This document shows positions 1-5,565 of a stretch of DNA of 11,406 nucleotides, one piece after another. Each line of letters begins with the position of its first letter. The first letter of the stretch is position 1. The DNA is taken from the NCBI GenBank assembly GCA_016791285.1, contig JAEUMX010000355.1, positions 1 through 11,406 of the forward strand. The letters run 5' to 3'. The stretch is from Burkholderiales bacterium. Lineage in GTDB: Bacteria > Pseudomonadota > Gammaproteobacteria > Burkholderiales > JAEUMW01. The translations under genes and the position numbers were made by a program. The notes below the pieces were generated by a model. The model worked only from the letters and a program-made list of their open reading frames with translations, was not told where the DNA came from and made no database searches.

Positions 1-101
1 ACGCATCGCCCTTTGCTCGCAAGAGCGCCGAAACCGGTCAGATCTCCTGAGAACCGGTGGCCGCAAGGCTCGGAGGTAGTCGTCAGTCGCTTCATCCCAG
101 T

Positions 102-162
102 CGGGGAGTCCCCTCCCCGGTCGGGGCAGGGTCTCCCTATATTCCCTATGCAAGGAGACCCT
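102..162 (+). promoter_or_regulatory. Structured leader of the DUF3577 gene, SD inside a hairpin
   Basis: Two hairpins are visible. The first pairs CGGGGA (102-107) with TCCCCG (114-119) around a 6-nt loop. The second pairs AGGGTCTCC (128-136) with GGAGACCCT (154-162), a perfect 9-bp stem with a 17-nt loop, ending one base before the ATG at 164. The Shine-Dalgarno sequence AAGGAGA (152-158) lies almost wholly in the 3' arm of the second hairpin, so the folded mRNA should hide the ribosome binding site. The stretch 1-101 has no gene. It contains a small GCTC/GAGC hairpin at 15-26 and a direct repeat AACCGGT at 32-38 and 52-58. Pairing is read directly; a regulatory effect is inferred. Confidence 0.6.
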
Positions 163-163
163 C

Positions 164-592
164 ATGTCTGATCAAGCCAATTCGTCATTCTTCAACTTGC
201 ACGTCGAAGGCGTCGGCTATCTCAACCGCGTGCGTACGGTAAAGCCCAAGAAGGGCCAGGAGTTTCTGGCCTGCACCGTGTCCGCGATGCGAGGCAGCAC
301 CGCTGATCTCGGCTACACCAAGTTCGACTGCAGGGTGAGCGGTGCCGAGGCCCGGAAGATCGTCAAGCTCCTCGAGCCCGATGTCGCCGCCGAGAAGACG
401 GTGATCATCGGCTTCAAGATCGCCGACATCTATCCCGAACTCTTCACCTTCGAGAAAGGTGACAAGAAGGGACAGCCCGGCGTGAGCATCAAGGGCCGTC
501 TGCTGCGGGTCAAGTTCGCCAAGGTCAACGGCGAAGCGATTGACCTGCCCGAGCCGGCACCAGTGAGCGAAGCCGAGACCGTCGCGGCTTAG
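164..592 (+). CDS. DUF3577 (STY4534-type) ICE-associated protein
   Basis: A 142-residue soluble protein with no signal peptide or membrane segment. Its sequence (early HVEGVGYLNRVR, then a stretch rich in alternating beta-type residues, GYTKFDCRV at about 47-55 and IIGFKIADIYPELFTF at about 81-96) matches what I recall of the DUF3577/STY4534 family. That family is found almost only in ICEs and pathogenicity-type islands and is often annotated as an ICE replication protein. The beta-rich pattern could fit an OB-like nucleic-acid-binding fold, but that is inference. The ATG at 164 is chosen because AAGGAGA lies 5-12 bases upstream; the longer reading frame opening at 57 in another phase is not coding. 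It is followed after 99 bases by the radC-like gene on the same strand, as in ICE backbones. The acidic, Ala/Pro-rich C-terminus (about 124-142) is probably disordered. Confidence 0.85.
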   Translation: MSDQANSSFFNLHVEGVGYLNRVRTVKPKKGQEFLACTVSAMRGSTADLGYTKFDCRVSGAEARKIVKLLEPDVAAEKTVIIGFKIADIYPELFTFEKGDKKGQPGVSIKGRLLRVKFAKVNGEAIDLPEPAPVSEAETVAA

Positions 593-628
593 GACGGTCA
601 CGATTCAGTAGTCGTCCGTTACATCCAA

Positions 629-691
629 CCCTTGGGGAGCTTCTCTTCCCCAAGGGGGAGGGTGTTCCCCTTTCTCTTGAGGGAGAACACC
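629..691 (+). promoter_or_regulatory. Tandem hairpins before radC, the second hiding its SD
   Basis: The first hairpin pairs CCCTTGGGGA (629-638) with TCCCCAAGGG (647-656), a perfect 10-bp stem with an 8-nt loop. The second pairs GGTGTTC (661-667) with GAACACC (685-691). It continues after a one-base bulge (A684) with CCC (668-670) on GGG (681-683), and its 3' arm abuts the ATG at 692. The Shine-Dalgarno GAGGGAG (679-685) is mostly inside the second stem. This repeats the architecture before the DUF3577 gene with different sequence, which argues for conserved structure. The first hairpin could also act as an intrinsic terminator or attenuator, but no T-tract follows it. Confidence 0.6.
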
Positions 692-1285
692 ATGAGTCAG
701 CCCATTGAAGCGATGTCGGATGTCGATCTGCTCGGCGTGATGGTCGGGAGCAAGGCGGCTTCGCGAATGCTCAAGGACGCGGGCGGCAGCCTCTCGACAC
801 TGTTGAACGAGTCCGTCGCATCGTACGACCCGCAGCCCAAGGTGATAACGAAGCTTCAGGTCGCCAAGGAACTGGTGCGCCGGTCCCTCGCAGAAGCACT
901 CCGTCAGCGGGATTGCCTGTCGTCCCCCGCAACGGTGCGCGACTACCTGCGCGTCACGCTGGAAGGCCGGCACCACGAAGTCTTTCTCGTCGTGTTCATG
1001 GATACGCAGAACCGCTTGATCGCAGCCGAGGAGATGTTCCGCGGCACACTGACCCAGACCTCGGTCTATCCACGGGAAGTCGTGAAGAGAAGTCTCCTCC
1101 TCAACGCGGCGGCTGTGCTCTTCGCCCACAACCATCCCTCAGGCGTGGCTGAACCGAGCCGTGCTGACGAGCTCCTGACCAGCGCGCTGAAGCAGGCGCT
1201 GGCCCTGGTCGACGTCAAGGTGCTCGACCACTTCGTGGTCGGCGCGGCCGCAGCGGTGTCCTTTGCCGAAAGGGGCCTCTTGTAG
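692..1285 (+). CDS. radC: RadC-like JAB (JAMM) domain protein
   Basis: A 197-residue protein of the RadC/UPF0758 type. The C-terminal two thirds is a JAB domain with the metal-binding signature: Glu 113/114 before MFRGTL, then AHNHPSG with His146 and His148, and Asp159 (H-x-H-x10-D). The block SVYPREVVKRSLLLNAAAV before it and the closing VSFAERGLL are hallmark RadC sequence. The N-terminus (about 1-60) is shorter and more divergent than chromosomal RadC, as is usual for mobile-element copies. The frame is open from 632, but the ATG at 692 is preferred because GAGGGAG lies just upstream and the extra N-terminal residues are translated hairpin sequence. The molecular role of RadC proteins is unsettled; JAMM folds are often metalloproteases or deubiquitinase-like. 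Copies on ICEs are common beside DUF3577 and DUF932 genes. Confidence 0.92.
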   Translation: MSQPIEAMSDVDLLGVMVGSKAASRMLKDAGGSLSTLLNESVASYDPQPKVITKLQVAKELVRRSLAEALRQRDCLSSPATVRDYLRVTLEGRHHEVFLVVFMDTQNRLIAAEEMFRGTLTQTSVYPREVVKRSLLLNAAAVLFAHNHPSGVAEPSRADELLTSALKQALALVDVKVLDHFVVGAAAAVSFAERGLL

Positions 1286-1397
1286 CGCTGTGTAGCGATG
1301 CCTGAAGGGGCGCCCATCCCCTGCAGGCAGCCAACGTAGTCGGCGTAACGGAAGTTGCGCCCTTTGTCCGGCTCGGAATCCTCCGATCCGGTTCTTT

Positions 1398-1433
1398 GAC
1401 CCCAGCGGGGATGTGCATCCCCGTCATGGGGTC
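1398..1433 (+). promoter_or_regulatory. Nested hairpin in the leader of the DUF932 gene
   Basis: In the 180-base gap 1286-1465 there is no gene. The outer stem pairs GACCCCA (1398-1404) with TGGGGTC (1427-1433); the inner stem pairs CGGGGATG (1406-1413) with CATCCCCG (1416-1423). The two are separated only by a small internal loop (G1405 against TCA 1424-1426), so the unit is a long, nearly continuous hairpin. Unlike the two leaders upstream, the SD here (TTTGGAG, 1451-1457) is outside the stem. The leader also shares the 9-mer CGCCCTTTG (1358-1366) with the leader of the first gene (7-15), suggesting the gene leaders derive from one another. Function is unknown; mRNA stability, attenuation or protein binding are options. 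Confidence 0.5.
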
Positions 1434-1465
1434 CGCCGTCCCCGCTTCTCTTTGGAGTATTCGAT

Positions 1466-2530
1466 ATGAAAAGCGGACGTAGTCTCGTAAGTCTGGCGCA
1501 GGAACTGGAGCGCCAACTCGCGACGAAGCGGGACCTCGTGGTGCCCTCGTCGCTCCTGCAGTGCCGTACCGAGGAGGGTGGCAGTTGCAGGATGACGATC
1601 GATGCAGGCAATGGCGGCGGCGAGTACGGCATCACAACTCTTGCGCGCCGGCAGCTGGCCGAAAAGCTGAAGATCCCCTTCGCGTACTTCGAACGCATGC
1701 GGACGGTGCAACCGGGTCTTCTCGACCGCAATGTGAATACCTGGCTTCAGACCGACAGTGAGCGAAGGATGATTCGTACGCTGGATGGGCAGGTGCGCGC
1801 GGTGCTGTCCGACCGCTACCGCCGCCTGGACAACTACGATCTGGCGGAGAATGTCCTGCCGATCCTGCAGCGGCTTGCTGGTGCGCGCTTCGAGTCGGTC
1901 GAACTGACTGAGACGAAGCTCTACCTCAAGGTCGTCACGCCGCGGGTCGAGTACGAGATCGCCCCTGGGGATGTGGTGCAGGCCGGCATCGTGATCACGA
2001 ACTCCGAAGTCGGTCACGGGACGCTGTCGGTGCAGCCCCTGGTCTATCGACTGGTATGCCGGAACGGTCTGATTGCGTCGGATCGCGCCTTGCGCAAGAC
2101 GCACGTCGGACGTGTGCTGCAATCGGAAGAGGAAGCGATCACCGTGTTCAGGGACGACACCCTGGCCGCGGACGACAAAGCCTTTTTCCTGAAGGTGCGG
2201 GACGTGGTCGACGCAGCGGTTTCAGAAGCGACGTTCCGTCAGGTCGCGCAGAAGATGCAGAAGACGCTCGCCATCAAGCTCACCGGCGATCCCGTGAAAG
2301 CCGTCGAGGTGCTCGCCAATCGCTACACGCTCAACGAGTCTGAGCGCGCCGGTGTGCTGCGCCACCTCATCGTCGAAGGCGATCTGTCCGCCTACGGGCT
2401 GGTCAACGCCGTGACGCATTCCTCGCACGACGTCGACGATTACGATCGGGCGACGGAGCTCGAGGCGCTGGGCGGCAAGCTGATCGAGCTTCCGGCCAGC
2501 GACTGGAAGCAAATGGCGGAAGCGGCCTGA
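1466..2530 (+). CDS. DUF932 domain protein
   Basis: A 354-residue protein of the DUF932 family (phage/plasmid-like protein), which is widespread on ICEs, plasmids and phages and has no settled biochemical function. Supporting stretches are the N-terminal block with LAEKLKIPFAYFERM (about 61-75), the LDRNVNTWL block (about 85-93), RAVLSDRYRRLDNYD (about 111-125), and GIVITNSEVGHGTLSV followed by RLVCRNGLI (about 174-204), the usual DUF932 core order. There is no signal peptide or membrane segment. The ATG at 1466 has TTTGGAG 8 bases upstream and gives the family's usual start. It is the last of the three backbone genes before the accessory cluster. In many ICEs this gene is followed directly by other backbone genes, so the break here fits insertion of cargo downstream. 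Confidence 0.88.
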   Translation: MKSGRSLVSLAQELERQLATKRDLVVPSSLLQCRTEEGGSCRMTIDAGNGGGEYGITTLARRQLAEKLKIPFAYFERMRTVQPGLLDRNVNTWLQTDSERRMIRTLDGQVRAVLSDRYRRLDNYDLAENVLPILQRLAGARFESVELTETKLYLKVVTPRVEYEIAPGDVVQAGIVITNSEVGHGTLSVQPLVYRLVCRNGLIASDRALRKTHVGRVLQSEEEAITVFRDDTLAADDKAFFLKVRDVVDAAVSEATFRQVAQKMQKTLAIKLTGDPVKAVEVLANRYTLNESERAGVLRHLIVEGDLSAYGLVNAVTHSSHDVDDYDRATELEALGGKLIELPASDWKQMAEAA

Positions 2531-2582
2531 TCACGGCGTTGCCTGTACATAGGCGAATCGCTGTTCGCATTGTTCCTCCGAA

Positions 2583-2615
2583 ACACTCGGTGCGGCCGTC
2601 GGCTGCACCGAGTGT
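2583..2615. repeat. Strong inverted repeat after the DUF932 gene, possible terminator
   Basis: ACACTCGGTGC (2583-2593) and GCACCGAGTGT (2605-2615) are perfect 11-bp inverted copies. The stem can extend inward through a G-U pair and GCC/GGC to a 3-nt loop (2598-2600), giving a 15-pair hairpin. It lies 52 bases after the DUF932 stop codon. No T-run follows on the plus strand, and only a TTT on the minus strand, so it is at best an atypical terminator. It could instead be a mobile-element end or a protein-binding site. A weaker GCGAA/TTCGC repeat sits upstream at 2553-2568. Confidence 0.5.
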
Positions 2616-2659
2616 CTCGATCGGCACGCGCAACGCGACACTGGGATAACGAGCCAGCC

Positions 2660-2759
2660 TCACGCCAGCCGCCTTCGCCACTTCGGCCGGAGACTTGTCG
2701 GACAGTATCAGCCGCCCCGCACGCACTCGCTTGCGCGTTGCCTCGTCCATCTTCGCCAT
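2660..2759 (-). pseudogene. Remnant of an IS630-type transposase N-terminus
   Basis: Reading the minus strand from an ATG at 2759 gives MAKMDEATRKRVRAGRLIL and then SDKSPAEVAKAAGV. This strongly resembles the first helix-turn-helix of IS630-family transposases, in which a similar AGR-L-L-GKSPAE-A-A-GV stretch is followed by a helix containing a TVYTWK-like motif. Here the likeness stops at about residue 33; the frame continues as unrelated sequence through the inverted repeat at 2583-2615 into the DUF932 3' end. GGAGA lies shortly upstream of the ATG, at about 2768-2772 on the plus numbering. No DDE catalytic core is present in the window, so the piece is non-functional as a transposase. The family is assigned from memory of a short motif; a small HTH protein is the main alternative. 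Confidence 0.45.
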
Positions 2760-2864
2760 GAGCCGAGTCTCCGATCGAACACACAGTCAGATAACGCGCC
2801 CAAGCGCAATCGGCTGTCATGGCTTATGTAATTCTCAACAGGGTTCGGCAGTGGAGCGCGGAGG

Positions 2865-2894
2865 TTGACATTGCACAAGGATGGTCGGCAGAAT
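2865..2894 (+). promoter_or_regulatory. Sigma70-like promoter for the radical SAM cluster
   Basis: TTGACA (2865-2870) matches the -35 consensus exactly and is followed after 18 bases by CAGAAT (2889-2894), a 4-of-6 match to TATAAT. Transcription would begin near 2901 and leave a leader of about 60 bases before the GTG at 2963. The position, downstream of transposon debris and just before the four overlapping genes, fits a dedicated promoter for the cluster. The reading frame of radical SAM protein 1 is open back to an ATG at 2819, so the element would be internal if that start were used. Confidence 0.5.
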
Positions 2895-2951
2895 CGCCCA
2901 TTAATCGCACGTCACCTTGGCTTTCCGGTGCGAGATTGTCCACTTGGGTAC

Positions 2952-2962
2952 GGGGAGGTTCC
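2952..2962 (+). promoter_or_regulatory. Ribosome binding site deciding a GTG start
   Basis: GGGGAGG (2952-2958) ends four bases before GTG 2963. The same strong SD with four-base spacing (AGGAGG at 4244-4249, ATG at 4254) precedes the small protein gene in the same cluster. The in-frame ATG at 2819 has no recognisable SD. This favours 2963 as the true start of radical SAM protein 1. Confidence 0.55.
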
Positions 2963-4303
2963 GTGCGCATTCGTCAAGATCGACGTATCGTTCCTATCCT
3001 CGCCACGAAAGCGAGCACGGCACCCACCCAGCTGCTCGAGCGTCCGCGCCATCCGCTTGACGACGGTCGCTCACATGAACGGCTTTCACTCTGGCTGGCC
3101 GGGACGCAGCAGATGCTCTCACTTCCGGTGGCTGCTTCGCCTTATCTCGACGAGCTCTTGCAGTTCCAGCCAGTCGACGAGGTGCGCAAGATCTTCGGTG
3201 ATACGTTTGTGCGCTATGTGGCCGAGGCCAAGGCGTTCGAAGTGAAGGCCGATCGCATCCGATTGAGTCCGGGACGCTACCTTGTGCAGCACGAGGATGG
3301 GTTGGGTCATCGCCTGTCGCGGCCGCACGAGATCCTGCTGGAGCTGACTTCACGTTGCAACTTTTCCTGCCCGTACTGCTGCCTCGGTGAACTGCCGACT
3401 TCCGATAGCAAGTACGACATGCCCATGGAGCTGTTCACGCGCATCTTCGACGAGCTGGAGGAGAACCCGGTCTTTCGCCTGATTGTCACCGGCGGCGAGC
3501 CGCTGCTTTGGCAGCAGCGTTACGGCGCATTGTTTCCGCGCCTGGAGAGGATCAGGGCGTTGGGTACACACACTACCTTGTTCTCCAATGCCGTGCTGCT
3601 AGACCGTTCACTGGACGAAGTGGCGGCGTGTTTTGACAAGGTAGTCATCTCATTGGATGGCGTCACTCCGGCCACGTTCGCTGCTTTGTCCGGGCGGGCG
3701 GGCCGCGAGCTGGAGCGGGTACTGAAAGCCACCGAGAGCCTGAGCGGGCGCACGCACACGCAGATTAATACGGTTGCCAACCAGCTAAACGCGGCCGAGC
3801 TGCCGCAGATCGTCGAACGGGCTGCCGCCGCGAGCATCGACATAGTCAACATCTCGCGCCAGTTTTCGCTCGGCCGGGCCGCGAACGAATGCGCCAACAA
3901 CGACCTGTCCGACGAGGCGTGGCGCCAGGTCGCCGCCGAATTGCAGGAGCATGCGTCTACCCGCGGGTGGACCGGCATTAACATCGACAAGAAGCAGCGC
4001 TTGGCCGAGAGCTTCCCGTTCGGGCCCTGCAAGGTCGGGCGGGCCTACATGGTCATCAATCACGACGGGACGGTGTCGCCCTGCATTGGCTACAAGTCAG
4101 ACAAGTCCGCCAGCTTGCGCGATACCAGCATCGCCGCCGCCTGGAATGCGCAGGGATGGGCGACGTACCGCGACCAAGACGTGCAGTGCCCGGTTCCGAG
4201 CCAGCAGAAAGTGATCGTCGATTTCCGCCCCGCAACCCAACCCAGGAGGCAGCATGGCCACTCGAGTGAAGACGACGAAAGTTGTTCCCAAGCAGCGCGC
4301 TAA
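2963..4303 (+). CDS. Radical SAM protein 1 (partial SPASM, possible RRE-like N-terminus)
   Basis: With the GTG start the protein has 446 residues. Residues 51-120 precede the catalytic domain; 54-94 read like a short winged-helix module (LPVAASPYLDELLQF, then DEVRKIFGDTFVRYVAEA), reminiscent of PqqD/RRE peptide-binding domains, though this is weak. The radical SAM core follows: LELTSRCNFSCPYC with Cys132, Cys136 and Cys139 (CX3CX2C) to ligate the [4Fe-4S] cluster, and VTGGEP at 175-180, which contacts SAM. A Cys356-x17-Cys374 pair in a GPCKVGRAY...DGTVSPCIG context is the first half of a SPASM/twitch domain. After Cys409 the usual Cys-rich half is absent and the tail is hydrophilic, overlapping the next gene by 50 bases. 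Radical SAM/SPASM enzymes make thioether, C-C or similar crosslinks in peptides, or activate other enzymes. The substrate here is unknown; the adjacent 76-residue protein is the natural candidate. An alternative start is ATG 2819 (494 residues). Confidence 0.85.
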   Translation: MRIRQDRRIVPILATKASTAPTQLLERPRHPLDDGRSHERLSLWLAGTQQMLSLPVAASPYLDELLQFQPVDEVRKIFGDTFVRYVAEAKAFEVKADRIRLSPGRYLVQHEDGLGHRLSRPHEILLELTSRCNFSCPYCCLGELPTSDSKYDMPMELFTRIFDELEENPVFRLIVTGGEPLLWQQRYGALFPRLERIRALGTHTTLFSNAVLLDRSLDEVAACFDKVVISLDGVTPATFAALSGRAGRELERVLKATESLSGRTHTQINTVANQLNAAELPQIVERAAAASIDIVNISRQFSLGRAANECANNDLSDEAWRQVAAELQEHASTRGWTGINIDKKQRLAESFPFGPCKVGRAYMVINHDGTVSPCIGYKSDKSASLRDTSIAAAWNAQGWATYRDQDVQCPVPSQQKVIVDFRPATQPRRQHGHSSEDDESCSQAAR

Positions 4304-4484
4304 AGCACTGAAGAACGTGCTCACGGTAACGGTGCTCGACGGAAAACACTACTGTGCATGCACCAGTCAGCCGGAAGCCGGTGGGGTGACAAAGCACACG
4401 CCACTTGTGAAGATGGATGAGGCGACCGAAGCCGCACTCCGCGAGCTAGGTGTCAAGTTCAAGAAGGGGAAGGCTGATGCCTAG
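4254..4484 (+). CDS. Small basic protein between two radical SAM genes, candidate substrate
   Basis: A 76-residue protein that I do not recognise. It is rich in lysine (12 Lys, 3 Arg against 7 Asp/Glu), has no signal peptide or membrane segment, and carries a central VTVLDGKHYCACTS stretch with Cys34 and Cys36. A helical-looking segment (about 53-66) follows, then a lysine-rich end. The gene starts inside radical SAM gene 1 with a near-ideal AGGAGG four bases before the ATG, so it is expected to be well translated, and it overlaps radical SAM gene 2 by 8 bases. Small genes in this position often encode RiPP precursors or peptide-binding partners of the maturase. The CACTS region, with Cys, Thr, Ser and the nearby Tyr, would suit radical modification. 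Against a simple precursor, there is no Gly-Gly or other clear leader/core boundary, and it could instead be a structural or carrier protein. Confidence 0.72.
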   Translation: MATRVKTTKVVPKQRAKALKNVLTVTVLDGKHYCACTSQPEAGGVTKHTPLVKMDEATEAALRELGVKFKKGKADA

Positions 4485-5565
4485 CCTTGAGGGTACCTAC
4501 CCGGCGGCCAACCTGAAGAACTTCACGGTCGAGATCATCGACACGTGCAATCTAGCCTGCCGGCTCTGCTACACAGAAAGCTCGCCCACGAAGGACACGG
4601 TAATGAGCACGCGCCGCGTGCTCGACCTGCTGCACCGCGTGAGCGCGGACGTGCACACATTGTCACTCTCCGGGGGTGAGACCTTCTTGCACCCGGACAT
4701 CGAGTTAATCTGCCGCGACACCCGGTACCTCTTCGAAGAGTTCAGTATCCTCACCAACGCCACAGAAACGACCGACGGGCAGTTGGACTGGGTGGCCGAG
4801 CTTGATATTCGCCTGGGCATCAGCATTGATGGCCGGGAAGAGGTCCACGATCACCACCGTGGCAGGGGAAGCTTCCAGAAGTCCGCGCGCACTATGCTTC
4901 GCGCTCGCGAGCGCGGCATCAAGTTCTGGATCCAGACCATCATTGGCGACTTCGGCGCCGACGACCTGGAGTACATCGTCAAACTGGCAATCGCCCTCGG
5001 CGCATATGGAGTCGCATTCCAGCGGCCCAAGAAGACCGGCCGCGCTAATGCCAAGAACGCAACCTGGATGGGTCCAGCCCGCTACCGCGAGGTGGTGAAG
5101 ACAGTGCACGCGCTGGCCGAAAAGTACAGCGACATGCACATCCTCATTAAGGATGCACTCTACAACTGCGAGGACACGTGCCTCAAGCAAGCCGCCGAGG
5201 ATTTGGGGGATCCCAACGCAATCGTCGGCGGCTGCCGCGCGGGCCTGACCTATCTGTATGTTCGGCCAAACGGTGACGTGCTGATGTGCCCGTTCGTGCC
5301 CAACGTGGTGGGCAACATCTTTAAGAACGATATCTACGAAATCTGGGCCGCCGGAAGCGACCTCGATCTGGTACGGTCCAAGGACAACTACAAGGTGTGT
5401 GGCAAGTGCCAGAACTTCTCAGTTTGCCGCGGCTGCCGGGCCGAGGCGCTGGCCTGGACGGGGCGGCTGATGGGTGAGGACCCGAACTGCTGGCAGAAGC
5501 TGGAACCTTCCGGCGCCCGGAGCGTAAGTGCAGGTATCCGCGCGATCCCTATTGTCCAGGCTTGA
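4477..5565 (+). CDS. Radical SAM/SPASM maturase 2
   Basis: A 362-residue protein from ATG 4477, chosen because GGGGA lies 6 bases upstream (4466-4470) and it gives a canonical N-terminus; the frame is open a little further, to 4450. The radical SAM motif is DTCNLACRLC with Cys24, Cys28 and Cys31, followed by LSGGE at about 64-68. The C-terminal SPASM domain is complete: Cys253, Cys271, Cys308-x2-Cys311-x5-Cys317-x2-Cys320 and a final Cys338, the seven-Cys pattern that binds two auxiliary [4Fe-4S] clusters in peptide maturases such as PqqE- and anSME-like enzymes. The VRPNGDVLMCPF segment is a typical SPASM sequence. It overlaps the small protein gene by 8 bases and the next gene by 38 bases, so all are likely translated together. 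Modification of a peptide or protein substrate is expected from the family; the exact bond made cannot be told from sequence. Confidence 0.9.
   Translation: MPSLEGTYPAANLKNFTVEIIDTCNLACRLCYTESSPTKDTVMSTRRVLDLLHRVSADVHTLSLSGGETFLHPDIELICRDTRYLFEEFSILTNATETTDGQLDWVAELDIRLGISIDGREEVHDHHRGRGSFQKSARTMLRARERGIKFWIQTIIGDFGADDLEYIVKLAIALGAYGVAFQRPKKTGRANAKNATWMGPARYREVVKTVHALAEKYSDMHILIKDALYNCEDTCLKQAAEDLGDPNAIVGGCRAGLTYLYVRPNGDVLMCPFVPNVVGNIFKNDIYEIWAAGSDLDLVRSKDNYKVCGKCQNFSVCRGCRAEALAWTGRLMGEDPNCWQKLEPSGARSVSAGIRAIPIVQA

Noticed and set aside
605..1135. Minus-strand frame opposite radC
   Set aside because: The plus strand encodes the complete JAB motif; the antisense frame has no support.
1424..2122. 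Minus-strand frame opposite the DUF932 gene
   Set aside because: Shadow of a conserved gene; no SD and no family likeness.
2963..5565. Assignment to the His-Xaa-Ser radical SAM system (HxsABCD)
   Set aside because: No His-Xaa-Ser repeats and no hxsD-like gene; sharing two radical SAM genes is not enough.
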